Positions 52,646 through 62,275 are shown, numbered from the stretch's first letter. The stretch is DNA of 64,000 nt from CAYRFQ01 sp964423615 (GCA_964423615.1 CAYRFQ010000021.1:1-64000); one strand, 5' to 3'. Numbers and translations: made by a program. Notes: generated by a model not told the origin, from the sequence alone.

Positions 52646-54586
52646 TCATGAAACCAAAGTAATAATAATCGTGATGACCATCGCAAGAATGGCTTCGCCA
52701 ACGATTAAACCAGCACAGAACGGAACACCCCATTCTTCAGCCCACTGCTTCCCCTTGATTCGGGCCATAACCATGTTGGCCACACATCCGACACCGTAGG
52801 TCAGAATGTATTCGATCGGGAGATACATAGATAACCCAACGAGCACTCCAAGGCCGGGGAACCCACTAAGCCCAAGCAATATTCCGAGGATGGCACCGCA
52901 AACGTAGAGTGCGTATGGCAAATTCCCACCTTGAACTCCCACAATGATGTCCCTGAGCGCTTGAGCTTGAGGCGCCGTCGTGTCGGTTCCTGGACCAATC
53001 GGGATTTGTGGATCGGTGGAGTTCAAGTTTCGCCACACGATGAGTGCAAGAGTCCCCATCGTTACCAAAGGACCGATGAGAACACTAACGACTTCAAGTA
53101 GTTGTTGACGCCTCGGTTGGGCGCCCACGATGTAGCCTGTCCTCAAGTCCATCATCATATCCGACGACGAAGACAAGGCGACACACAACGCAGCCCCAAA
53201 CATGACTGCTGCAACGACCTGGTCTTTTCCAGCCAACAACATGATGAGCACGACCGTCAGCAACGCGAGCCCGGAGATCGGCGACCAGTCGGTCATCCCC
53301 GTGCATTGCGCGATGATGATACTAGCAAACCAAATCCACCCCGCACCCACGATGGCCAAAATGACGTTACGCCCGTAAGCAGGAAGGTCCCCAAGCAAGC
53401 CGCCATCCGCGTTGTTCGGAATGACCAGTTGAGCCGCCCCAAACAGCCCGACAATGCCAACGACTGCAAGGCCCGCCAGGGGTAATATCCCGAGTTCGTC
53501 TTTCCCTCGTTTCGTCGATCCCGCCGAGAAGATGCTGACGAACGCGGCCCGGATCGCCGGGATCGACGCGAGTACTCCCATCAGAGCACCACCAAGTAAC
53601 ATTCCGATTCCCAAGGGCCGGTTGAATCCTCTGTATCCAAAGTTGGGGACTTCGTCGGGGTGAATTGTCGTGGGCGTCCAGCCAAGCCATTCGGCCGTGG
53701 GGTTGAGGACGAAAAACGCAAGGACCCCACCAGCTAACACCATCAGACCTGCTCGGCCGCTCAAGTATCCAGCACCGAACGCGAACGGAGCAATAGCAAA
53801 GACCATCAAGATCGTGGGCGGAAGGCCAAGCCACCGACCAACATCGACGCTTTTATCTGTGAGTATCGGATCCGGCTTGTTGTCTCCGTCACGGTCGTAC
53901 TCCCGGGAAAGTGTTTCCCCATCCTGAAGTTCTGGAGCCGAAACAGTCCAACCGATACTCCCGTAGCCAGGGAGTTCTTCGCCGTTAACCTTGAACGCCG
54001 GCAACTCCGTGGGAAGGTAAATCAGCATGGCGACGATGGCACCTGCAAGTAACACGAGAGCTTTTTTCGGACCTGCTCCAGGTGCCTTCAAGATCGCACC
54101 AACGGCCGTGCCCGTCGGAAACCGTAGGCGTTCGATATCGATCATCTGCTTGCGCAATGGGACTATGAAGACGACTCCAAGGAGTCCACCGACAACACCC
54201 GCAAGTGTTATGAGCCAAAACCGTTCGGTCGTCATGGCTTCGCTGGGGTCACCCGCAAAGAGAAGGTAAACAACTGGAACGGTAAAAATGATTCCGGGGG
54301 TTGCCGCATTGATCGAAGACGCGATGGTCTGACCGATGTTCGTTTCGAGAATGGATCCTTGCCGAAGCAGCCCCCGCAGGAAGCCAAAACCGACCACAGC
54401 GGCAACCGTGCTCCCAGGAATCGTGAAACCAATCTTCAGCCCGGCATACGTAATCGACGCGTTCAGAATGATCCCAAACACGACACCGAACAAGATAGCA
54501 CTGGGGGTGATTTCGCGATATCGCGTCTGAAAAACGTCACCCAGAAAGCCTTTGTCCTCGGTCGTTGTTCTTTCCGCATCGGCCAT
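52646..54586 (-). CDS. OPT-family oligopeptide transporter
   Basis: A 646-residue polytopic membrane protein with roughly 14 hydrophobic segments. It matches the oligopeptide transporter (OPT) family, with ITYAGLKIGFTIPGSTVAAVVGFGFLRGLL near the N-terminus, IERLRFPTGTAVGAILKA, PLGIGMLLGGALMGVL and a long hydrophobic C-terminal half. Bacterial members import oligopeptides or metal-chelate compounds, usually driven by proton motive force. A GGAGG site lies eight bases before the ATG at 54586. Followed closely by the membrane protein gene. Confidence 0.9.
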   Translation of the reverse strand: MADAERTTTEDKGFLGDVFQTRYREITPSAILFGVVFGIILNASITYAGLKIGFTIPGSTVAAVVGFGFLRGLLRQGSILETNIGQTIASSINAATPGIIFTVPVVYLLFAGDPSEAMTTERFWLITLAGVVGGLLGVVFIVPLRKQMIDIERLRFPTGTAVGAILKAPGAGPKKALVLLAGAIVAMLIYLPTELPAFKVNGEELPGYGSIGWTVSAPELQDGETLSREYDRDGDNKPDPILTDKSVDVGRWLGLPPTILMVFAIAPFAFGAGYLSGRAGLMVLAGGVLAFFVLNPTAEWLGWTPTTIHPDEVPNFGYRGFNRPLGIGMLLGGALMGVLASIPAIRAAFVSIFSAGSTKRGKDELGILPLAGLAVVGIVGLFGAAQLVIPNNADGGLLGDLPAYGRNVILAIVGAGWIWFASIIIAQCTGMTDWSPISGLALLTVVLIMLLAGKDQVVAAVMFGAALCVALSSSSDMMMDLRTGYIVGAQPRRQQLLEVVSVLIGPLVTMGTLALIVWRNLNSTDPQIPIGPGTDTTAPQAQALRDIIVGVQGGNLPYALYVCGAILGILLGLSGFPGLGVLVGLSMYLPIEYILTYGVGCVANMVMARIKGKQWAEEWGVPFCAGLIVGEAILAMVITIIITLVS

Positions 54587-55044
54587 GCTGCGGTCCTCCC
54601 ATTCCAATCGATTCCATTGCGAACCGGGAGAGCAGTCCGCAAATTATAACCGCGTATCAACGTGTCCAGCCAACGATACGAGACGAAGGCGGAAAGAGCA
54701 AGAGGCAGAGGGAATTTCTAGTAGTCAAGGAAGTTGGGTTTGGCAAAAAAAGGCAAACGTCGATCTGGTGGTTTCGGAAGGCATCAGATTTGACTCGCTT
54801 GGCCCACATCTCTCGTCGAGAGCGTTTCCCGTTTGCAGTGGGTACAGCGGTTTCGTCTTCAAAGTCCTCCGCCCCGCTTGTCGGGAGAAGGCCCCCAAAC
54901 CCGAGCGAAGCGGGAATCATAGCGAGCGGAGCGGGGAACGCAGCGGAACAGGAAGGATCACGAAGTGGTCCTGTCTCGAGAAGGATTTTGGAGGTGTGGC
55001 ACGTCGAGGTACTCCAAAACGTACCCGGTATGGCCGGCAACGCT
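54587..55044. other. Gap between gyrB-like and OPT genes
   Basis: About 460 bases with no recognised gene. It includes a purine-rich GC stretch with repeated GAGCG and GCGG words at about 54900-54950. No clear terminator hairpin for the gyr operon was found. Confidence 0.4.
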
Positions 55045-56970
55045 CTAAACGTCCAATTCCTCGGCGTCGGCCTTGGCGGCTTGGTCCATGATGAACTTAT
55101 ACCGAGCGCTGGGGTCTTTTCCTAGCAAGGCCGAGAACGTCTGATCCGCATCGACGAGTTGGTCATCGATCTTGACCTGCAAAAGGGTACGGTTCTTGGG
55201 ATCGAGCGTCGTGTCTTTGAGGTCCTTCGCGTTCATCTCGCCAAGTCCCTTGAAGCGGGTGATTTGATACTTGGCGTTGGCTCGGAGGTCCGTTTTGAGT
55301 TCTTCCAGATGGGCATCGTCCTTGGCGTAGTGCGTTTCCTTCCCAACGTCAAGACGATAAAGCGGGGGTTGGGCCAGGTAGACATGACCCTTCTCGATGA
55401 GTTGCCTCATGTGCCGGAACAGGAAGTCGAGCATCAAAGTGGTGATGTGGTGACCATCTGCGTCGGCGTCCATGAGCAGTATGATCTTGCCGTAGCGGAG
55501 CAGTCCATGGTTGAACTGTTCACCGATGCCCGTACCGATGGCCGAGACGAGGTCAGACAGTTCCGCGTTAGACATCACCTTTTTCGCGCTGAGGCCCTCG
55601 GCGTTGAGGATCTTACCTCGGAGGGGCAAAATCGCCTGTGTCTTGTGATCCCGCCCTTGTTTGGCCGACCCACCAGCCGAATCACCCTCGACGATGAACA
55701 ACTCCGATTTACCGAGGTCCGTGGTCTGACAATCGTTGAGTTTCGCGGGCAATTTGGTACGGCGAGAGCCAGCCGATTTCCGTTTGACTTCGTTGATGGC
55801 TTCGCGTGAGGCTTGCCGAGCCTCGGCGGCTTGTTTGATTCGAAAGAGGATCTGATCGGCGGCCGTCTTGTTGTTGTTGAGCCAAGATTCGAGGGCGGGT
55901 AAGACAAAACTCTGGACGGAGTTGGTTAGCTCCGGGTTATTGAGTTTTTCCTTCGTCTGCCCCTGAAACATCGGTTCGCGTAGGGCCACCGAAAGGATCC
56001 CCACAACGCCTTCGCGGATATCTTCGGCGTTTATCGTCACCCCCTTGAACTTCACGTCGTGTGTGTCCATGTAACGACGAATCGCGCTCACAATGCCCTG
56101 CTTGAACCCACTTTCATGAGTGCCCCCTCCAGACGTGTAGATTCCGTTGACGTAAGACCGGATCGATTCGTCGGTCGATTCGGTCCACTGAAGCGTGACT
56201 TCCATTTTCTCGCCATTGTCACGCACGTGCGAAAAGGCAGCTTCGGTGATCGGTTTTTTCTTACCTTGTTCGATGATCTTGCGAAGATAATCGCGAAGGC
56301 CACCGGGGTGCGACAGATCCTTCCTTTCCTTCGTGATTTCGTTGATCAAGATGATCTTGAGCCTGCTGTGGATGTAAGACATCGCTTCCAGCCGTTCTTC
56401 GATCATCTCCGGGTCAAAGTGAGTCGTCTTGAAAATTTCTTCGTCGGGTTCAAAGTGGATCGTCGTCCCGGTCTGGCGAGAGACGCCGAGTTTCTCAAGT
56501 TTGCCCGAAGGTCGTCCTCGCCGAAACGACTGCTTCCATTCGTGGCCATCACGTTTGATCGTCGCGACAAGCTTTTTCGACAACGCGTTCACGACCGACG
56601 AACCCACACCGTGCAAACCGCCCGAGTGGATATAGCCCTGACCATCACCAAACTTTCCCCCCGAATGCAACACTGTCAAAATAAGCTCAAGGGCCGGCTT
56701 TTTATGTTTGGGATGCATGTCCACGGGAATACCACGCCCGTTGTCCGAGATCGTGACCGTATTGCCGGGTTTGTGGATCGTGACAGTCACAGTGTCGGCA
56801 AAACCGTTCAGATATTCGTCAACTGCGTTGTCGACTATCTCCCAAACGAGGTGGTGGAGTCCCTGTTTGCCAACGCCGCCGATGTACATCGACGGACGAA
56901 GCCGAACGTGTTCGAGACCCTCCAATACGGTAATGCTCTCGGCACCATACTTTTTCGTTGCTGTTGCCAT
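55045..56970 (-). CDS. gyrB: DNA gyrase subunit B-like (type IIA topoisomerase ATPase subunit)
   Basis: A 641-residue ATPase/TOPRIM subunit. The GHKL ATPase has EIVDNAVDE with catalytic E44 and N48, DNGRGIPVDMHP (D76) and GGLHGVGSSVVNALS. TOPRIM has LFIVEGDSAGGSAKQGRD and LLMDADADGHHIT, then RFKGLGEMNAKDLKDTTLDP. No large insertion is present, so it is similar in size to non-enterobacterial GyrB and ParE. DADADG replaces the usual DADVDG. The upstream in-frame start at 57057 was rejected since the family begins here. It is the last gene of the minus-strand operon that starts with the gyrA-like gene. GyrB versus ParE cannot be decided without a tree. Confidence 0.85.
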   Translation of the reverse strand: MATATKKYGAESITVLEGLEHVRLRPSMYIGGVGKQGLHHLVWEIVDNAVDEYLNGFADTVTVTIHKPGNTVTISDNGRGIPVDMHPKHKKPALELILTVLHSGGKFGDGQGYIHSGGLHGVGSSVVNALSKKLVATIKRDGHEWKQSFRRGRPSGKLEKLGVSRQTGTTIHFEPDEEIFKTTHFDPEMIEERLEAMSYIHSRLKIILINEITKERKDLSHPGGLRDYLRKIIEQGKKKPITEAAFSHVRDNGEKMEVTLQWTESTDESIRSYVNGIYTSGGGTHESGFKQGIVSAIRRYMDTHDVKFKGVTINAEDIREGVVGILSVALREPMFQGQTKEKLNNPELTNSVQSFVLPALESWLNNNKTAADQILFRIKQAAEARQASREAINEVKRKSAGSRRTKLPAKLNDCQTTDLGKSELFIVEGDSAGGSAKQGRDHKTQAILPLRGKILNAEGLSAKKVMSNAELSDLVSAIGTGIGEQFNHGLLRYGKIILLMDADADGHHITTLMLDFLFRHMRQLIEKGHVYLAQPPLYRLDVGKETHYAKDDAHLEELKTDLRANAKYQITRFKGLGEMNAKDLKDTTLDPKNRTLLQVKIDDQLVDADQTFSALLGKDPSARYKFIMDQAAKADAEELDV

Positions 56971-57049
56971 GGTTGTTTGCCTTTTCGTGGTTCCGACCGA
57001 TCTCGCGGTTGGGATTCTGGGGATTGGTTTGAATGGTCGGCCGTGCGAC

Positions 57050-57991
57050 TTAATCAATCAGCTTTTCGAAATCGGCTAGTGTGTCCGCCTTGGGAAGTCC
57101 GTGCAGCAACTTCCGTAAGACCTCACGGTCGGTGATTTGGGTTAATTGGCCTGTGATTTTGGTGGCTTCCGCTTCGAACTTCGTCTCGAGAGAGAAAGAT
57201 AGAGCCTCAACAAGACCCAGTACCACTCCTTCCTCTCGTCCCTCTTGTTTTCCTTCCTCGCGTCCTTCTTCACGAGCTTCTTTTCGCCATTCTTCCGCAA
57301 TAGCCGATCGTTCCACTTTCCAGTCCTCCAATGCTTGTTCCCAAGACGACCTACGACCCATCTTGTCTGCCAAAATTAGCACGACATCCCGGTACGCTCC
57401 CCGTTTTCGACTATTTTCTTCGAGTTCGCCCAGGCTTTTCCAACGCTGAATAATATCATCCTGGTTCCCGCCCTGTGTCAATGGAACCCAAGGAAGCACC
57501 GCCCGTCCCAGTCTTTCTGCCTCGATCTCGTCAAGCAAAGGCGTTGCGTTCATTTCGCAAACATTGATCGTTTTTGGGCTCGCCAGCGATTTCAAGCCCG
57601 CGAGTTCCCATTCTTCTTCTGGATAAAGAGTTCCACGCCCTGTCATGTTGAAGACGAGCCCGGAAACCCAATACCGGCTGCCCGAGTGCTCGTCCGGTTT
57701 GATTTCGTGCCATACCGAACCGGTGCAAACATACATCCGCCCGAGAATCAAAGCGTCGGGTTCGGATTGCAATTCGGTCACAACGGCCCAAGGTTCCTGG
57801 TTGCCGTCTCGAGCCTCGAAAAGCGCGACCATGTCACGAATCCGATCGGCCTCTCCTATGAAGGGTACGTTGCGAGTATCGGCCCAACCGAGAAAGAATC
57901 TTTCGTTTCGTGGAAGGTTCAGCGTCCATTCGAAAAACGCCTGCGGATCAAGGCGGACCAGAAACCTACTCGCTTGATCCCAATCGTTCAT
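57050..57991 (-). CDS. Rpn/PD-(D/E)XK-like nuclease-family protein
   Basis: A 313-residue protein. The N-terminal half resembles the PD-(D/E)XK-like Rpn/transposase-associated nuclease family: DRIRDMVALFEA, WAVVTELQSEPD (the D/E-x-K-like strand, here ELQ), and a long helical C-terminus. Residues about 230-255 are a repeat of EEGREEGKQEGREEG type, typical for this family. Rpn proteins promote recombination or are toxin-like; many are functionally undefined. It overlaps the stop of the frameshifted zinc-ribbon gene by 26 bases and precedes gyrB by about 80, so it is embedded in the topoisomerase operon. Start chosen at the second of two nearby ATGs. Confidence 0.6.
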   Translation of the reverse strand: MNDWDQASRFLVRLDPQAFFEWTLNLPRNERFFLGWADTRNVPFIGEADRIRDMVALFEARDGNQEPWAVVTELQSEPDALILGRMYVCTGSVWHEIKPDEHSGSRYWVSGLVFNMTGRGTLYPEEEWELAGLKSLASPKTINVCEMNATPLLDEIEAERLGRAVLPWVPLTQGGNQDDIIQRWKSLGELEENSRKRGAYRDVVLILADKMGRRSSWEQALEDWKVERSAIAEEWRKEAREEGREEGKQEGREEGVVLGLVEALSFSLETKFEAEATKITGQLTQITDREVLRKLLHGLPKADTLADFEKLID

Positions 57992-58468
57992 CGCCATCCC
58001 CGAAGTTGTGTTCACTCGGCAGGTCGGAACCGCATAGAGCACAGACAAACCAACTGTCTTTGACGATATTTCGTTCACCACATCGAGTACATACTCGAAA
58101 AATCATCTTGAGGGTAAATTCTCCCGGGTGTGCGATGCCGATTTTCTCCAGAACACGTGACACCATGGACCACCATTCGGGTTCAGGACAATAACCGGTC
58201 GATTGATACGAATGAACATTTCACCTGCCGAAAACACGGGCTTCCCACCGACACAAGCGACGTGTTCGGAATTCCTTTCGGCAATGCGAAGTTGTTCGTG
58301 TTGATCGATCACAAACGTCAAGACGGCAACCGATTCCTCGTTGAAATTGAGATAGTGGGCCTGAAGCCAATTTCTTAGATCTTGCGTAGAGACAATGACG
58401 CTTCCTTGCGGAGCCTCACGACATCGCTCTCGAATTTCTGGTGGCCCGACGTAGGGATAGAGCTTCAT
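57966..58468 (-). pseudogene. Frameshifted zinc-ribbon protein gene
   Basis: Start ATG at 58468: MKLYPYVGPPEIRERC onward to about 58210, then the reading frame must shift to continue as YQSTGYCPEPEWW, EKIGIAHPGEF, and VCTRCGERNIVKDSWFVCALCGSDLP ending at 57966. The parts together match a conserved planctomycete protein (about 165 residues) with a C-terminal four-Cys zinc ribbon. In the first frame the protein ends after 121 residues with HTRENLPSR. One missing base near 58207-58211 would restore the full length. Either a recent inactivation, a programmed frameshift or a sequencing error. Confidence 0.7.
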
Positions 58469-58474
58469 GGGCAG

Positions 58475-60877
58475 CTAAAACAACTCCCCTTGCGAGTTTC
58501 CATTTCGTTCCGCCGAATTCCTCTTCACGTTCTGTCCGAGTTCCTCGATGTTATCCCAATCGACGAGTTCGATCGGCGGCGGGATGATTTCGGCAAAGCC
58601 AGATTGCTTGACGGCCTCGATGCCCCTGCCTCCACGGCTGACCGGTTCATATTTCGTTGGACGAAATTCCTTCTCCTTACCACCGGTCGTTCGGACCTTC
58701 AGGAAATCTCGTTTTTTCGAGATCAACGCACCTCCAAGGCAAGTCGCGTCATCACGAAGTTTCATCGCCAAAACGCCTTTTCCGGCACTGCCAACGATGT
58801 TGATCTGCTCGATCGGAAAGTGCAAAACATGCCCAGACGTGGCACACACCATGATCCCCGTCTCGTCCGTGACGACACACGCCATCACGACCTTGTCCTT
58901 CTCGACAAGACGAATGTACCGGCGTCCAGCCTTCGTCGATGGCGTCCGGTACCCGGAAAACGGAATGCGTAGCGTCTGACCCAGGGCGGTCACTGCCAAC
59001 ACGTAAGGTCCTGGAGCCGCCCCATCAGGCGCCGTGATTTCTTCAGGGACGAAACGTGGATCGGTCGTCGTCGCCTGTATGATTCGGACGTCGTCGCCGA
59101 GTTTAATGTACTTGCTCAGCGGTTCCCCGTAACCCGAACTCGCCGGGATATCGGTCGTCTTGAGCGTATAAGCCGTTCCGTCGTCGGCAAAAAAGACTAC
59201 GCTATGGACCGTATTCCCAGGGACGACCGCAAGAACTTCGTCGCCTTCGCGGACCCGTGTTTTGATCTTGAGTTGTCCGTCTTCTTCATCGGCTGTAATG
59301 CGTCCGACGCGTTTGATCCAACCTTCGCGGGTGATCACAACGTTGGTGTTTTCGCGGACGATATAGTTCGTTTCGTCAAAATCGAGTTGGTCATCGGAGG
59401 AGGCCAGCTTCGTCCGCCGTCGTTGCTGAAATCGGTTCCCCAGTTCGGTAAGCTCGCCCTTGATCACGCCCCACATTTCTTTCTCAGACGCGAGGATTTT
59501 TTCGATCCGAGCGGCTTCGGCCTTTTTCTCTTTCAGCTCTTCGCGAATCTTTTTGATCTCCATTTTGGCGATTTTGTAGAGCTGAGCATCCAGGACGGCG
59601 TTGGCCTGTTCTTCGTCGATCTCGAAACGTTTGATCAACTTCTCCGCAGCATCTTGCTTCCCATCACTCTGGCGGACGATTTGGATCGCTTCGTCGAGGG
59701 CGTTGAAGATGATCGCAAATCCCTCAAGAATGTGGATTCGCCGTCGCAGCTGCCGGAGTTGATATTCGAAGCGTCGTTTGACGGTTTCATAGCGAAAATC
59801 GAGGAAATGCCGGAGGATTTCTTTCAGACCGATTCCTTTGACCGGTTGCGGCGCATCCTCGGGCCCCGGCACCAAACACGTCAAGTTGTAGGCGAAATTG
59901 TCTTGCAGCTGAGTGTGTTTGAAGAGATAAGCCATGACGATTTCTGGGTTCGTCCCAGCCTTGATGTCCAGGGCGAGCCGCAACCCCACCTCCTCGCTCG
60001 ACTCATTCACGACGTCCGTCAGTTGTGGTAACTTTCGATTTTCGATGATGTCGCCAATGGATTCGGTGAGCTTGTCGGTTTGGACTCCGTAAGGCACGGA
60101 CGTGACGATGATCTGTTCGCGTTTACCGTTTTTCTCAAGTTTCCATTCGCCCTGCACTTTGATCGTGCCAGTTCCCTCTTCGTAGATTTTTCGCAGGCTC
60201 GCACGATCCGTCAGAAGTTTCCCGCCAAGCGGAAAGTCTGGCCCTTTGAGCTTGTCGAGCACCTGCGCCGTCGTCGATTCCGGGTGGTCGATCAACAAGA
60301 TCGCGGCTTTGATTGTGTCGTTGAGATTATGTGGAGGGATGTTCGTCGCCATCCCAACCGCAATCCCGGAACATCCGTTGACAAGAAGATTGGGATATTG
60401 GGCAGGCAAAACGACAGGTTCGTCCCGCGTTCCTTCGTAGTTGGGACGCATGTCGACGGTTTCTTCACGAAGCTCGGACATCAACGTCTCGGCGATGGCC
60501 ATCAGCCTCGCTTCGGTGTACCTCCTGGCCGCCGGTGAATCTCCATCGATCGAACCAAAATTGCCGTGACCGTCAATGAGAGGAAACCGCATCACAAAAT
60601 CTTGAGCTAGCCGGACAAGAGCGTCATACACCGCCTCTTCGCTATGAGGATGATAGTTTCCCGTGACGTCGCCCGTGATCTTCGCGCACTTCCGTGGTTT
60701 CGCGTCGGCGTAGAGCCGCAAGTCGTGATACATCGCGTAGAGAATTCGCCTCTGAACCGGCTTCAAACCATCGCGTATGTCGGGCAAAGCTCGCGACGTA
60801 ATAACGGACAGAGCATAAGTCAAATACCGCCGTCTCGTCTCCTGGACGATCGAAGCATCTTGGATAGTTTCAGCCAT
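58475..60877 (-). CDS. gyrA: DNA gyrase subunit A / topoisomerase IV subunit A-like
   Basis: An 800-residue breakage-reunion subunit with the catalytic Tyr at Y120 in RRYTEARL, GHGNFGSIDGDSPAARRYTEAR, and a C-terminal beta-pinwheel region from about residue 500 (TNVVITREGWIKRV and repeated blades). The quinolone-determining stretch reads HPHSEEAVYD (residues 76-85) instead of the usual HPHGDSAVYD: the Ser83 equivalent is Glu. The canonical QRRGGKG gyrase box is missing at the expected CTD start; SRGGRG is found at residues 747-752. It is the first gene of a four-gene minus-strand unit. Confidence 0.85.
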   Translation of the reverse strand: MAETIQDASIVQETRRRYLTYALSVITSRALPDIRDGLKPVQRRILYAMYHDLRLYADAKPRKCAKITGDVTGNYHPHSEEAVYDALVRLAQDFVMRFPLIDGHGNFGSIDGDSPAARRYTEARLMAIAETLMSELREETVDMRPNYEGTRDEPVVLPAQYPNLLVNGCSGIAVGMATNIPPHNLNDTIKAAILLIDHPESTTAQVLDKLKGPDFPLGGKLLTDRASLRKIYEEGTGTIKVQGEWKLEKNGKREQIIVTSVPYGVQTDKLTESIGDIIENRKLPQLTDVVNESSEEVGLRLALDIKAGTNPEIVMAYLFKHTQLQDNFAYNLTCLVPGPEDAPQPVKGIGLKEILRHFLDFRYETVKRRFEYQLRQLRRRIHILEGFAIIFNALDEAIQIVRQSDGKQDAAEKLIKRFEIDEEQANAVLDAQLYKIAKMEIKKIREELKEKKAEAARIEKILASEKEMWGVIKGELTELGNRFQQRRRTKLASSDDQLDFDETNYIVRENTNVVITREGWIKRVGRITADEEDGQLKIKTRVREGDEVLAVVPGNTVHSVVFFADDGTAYTLKTTDIPASSGYGEPLSKYIKLGDDVRIIQATTTDPRFVPEEITAPDGAAPGPYVLAVTALGQTLRIPFSGYRTPSTKAGRRYIRLVEKDKVVMACVVTDETGIMVCATSGHVLHFPIEQINIVGSAGKGVLAMKLRDDATCLGGALISKKRDFLKVRTTGGKEKEFRPTKYEPVSRGGRGIEAVKQSGFAEIIPPPIELVDWDNIEELGQNVKRNSAERNGNSQGELF

Positions 60878-61720
60878 GCTCGTGTCTTTCTCCGGTTCGG
60901 GATTGCTCGTTCTTTGCCCCGACTCTGCCTTGTTTTATCCCGTCTAACCATCGCCTTTTTGTTGACTCGTAAACGAAGCCACTTCCAACGTTGGTACAGT
61001 TGGTTCCGCGTTTGGTCATGCAAAGGGATTCTAGCACGGCCCTTCACGCCCACAAGTACGAAGTTCGTTTGAGGTTTGGCTGTCGAGAATTATTATCGGC
61101 AAGTTCCAACAACTTAACTCGACTTCCATGAATAGATCTCTTTGGTGAATATTTGTACATGCTAATACTGCCGTTCAAAAATAACAACCTTGGAGACCGC
61201 TTTTTTTCCCGTCGCAAAACTATAGCCCGATTGTCGCTTCCTCCAAGAGTTCGAACCATCAAGCTGCTCATTAAGTAATCAGCGATGGCCTTTTGCGAGA
61301 ACCATTACTCACAACGGGAAAACCAGACCCATAAACCACTGCTCCGTGCTGCAGCAGCACAGAATTTCCGGGACACGCCGACCTTTCTCGGCTATAATTT
61401 TCAATAACAGCGATCGTCATTGTTCGGAACGATCATCATGACTCGCAATGAACTCGAACGGTCGATGTTGCAAAACGACCTTCCTTCACTGCCAACACGG
61501 GCAGCGTCGATCGGTCGCGACTCTTGGCCGACATGAACACGCCTCTCCTCCGACGTCGTTTGCCGAGCAAAACGAAGATTACTGGACAAGTACCTACTCA
61601 GATGACGGTCCGTTTTCTCCAAAACGATACACGATCTTTCGGTACGAATCCCATAACTTCACCACGCACTGTTTGCAGGAAAAAACTGATCGATCAAAGC
61701 AAGTTCGGGAGGAAGAAACC
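60878..61720. other. Divergent intergenic region between gyrA-like and PAS genes
   Basis: About 840 bases with no recognised gene; the open frames upstream of the PAS ATG have no family match. It holds a perfect 15-bp palindrome, GTGCTGCAGCAGCAC at 61346-61360, and a TATAAT at 61393-61398 on the plus strand, which could be an operator and promoter for the PAS gene about 330 bases downstream. Confidence 0.5.
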
Positions 61721-62275
61721 ATGAAACGAATCTGTGCATGGTGCAACAAGGAATTGGGTTTCCTGAACCCAACAGAACCACCCGACACACCTATTTCACA
61801 TGGCATCTGTCCAGCCTGCATGGTCAGATTGACCAACGAAGACCATACCTTTCGGACTTTCCTCAACTCCCTCGACCTTCCTATTTTCGTTGTTGACCCA
61901 GATGGAAGAATCCTCATCGCTACCGAGAAAGCGAGTGCTCTCGTCGGAACACCGCCCGAAAAAGTCGAGGGTAATCTTGGGGGCGATGCCCTGGAGTGCG
62001 CGTACTCTCGTCGTCCCGGTGGCTGTGGTAATACAATGCACTGCAAGACCTGCACGATCAGACAAACCGTGGAATCCACGTTCGCAACAGGAACAGCCTT
62101 CTCCCTGATCCCGGCCTATTTGGACAAACAAAGGAAGGCCCAAGCAACCAAAATCAGCTTCTTGATCTCCACGGAGCTGGTCAACGACGTCGTGTTGCTG
62201 CAAATCCATGAACTCAACAAGCCCTCCGCAGAAGACACACCCAATACATTCGGCCTACCATTGAAATTGCTTTAA
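61721..62275 (+). CDS. PAS-domain protein with Cys-rich zinc motif
   Basis: A 184-residue cytoplasmic protein. Residues 1-40 have a CAWC...GICPAC pattern, likely a zinc site. Residues about 47-170 form a PAS domain: LDLPIFVVDPDGRILIATEKASALVGTP, then ECAYSRRPGGCGNTMHCKTCTIRQTVEST, which I recognise from stand-alone PAS sensor proteins with a Cys cluster. There is no output domain, so it may act by binding another regulator. The ATG at 61721 is preceded by GGAGGAAGAAACC; the frame open upstream was rejected. Confidence 0.8.
   Translation: MKRICAWCNKELGFLNPTEPPDTPISHGICPACMVRLTNEDHTFRTFLNSLDLPIFVVDPDGRILIATEKASALVGTPPEKVEGNLGGDALECAYSRRPGGCGNTMHCKTCTIRQTVESTFATGTAFSLIPAYLDKQRKAQATKISFLISTELVNDVVLLQIHELNKPSAEDTPNTFGLPLKLL

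Noticed and set aside
54900..54960. GAGCG/GCGG-rich stretch as a REP-like repeat
   Set aside because: Only a short low-complexity run with no clear unit or inverted symmetry.
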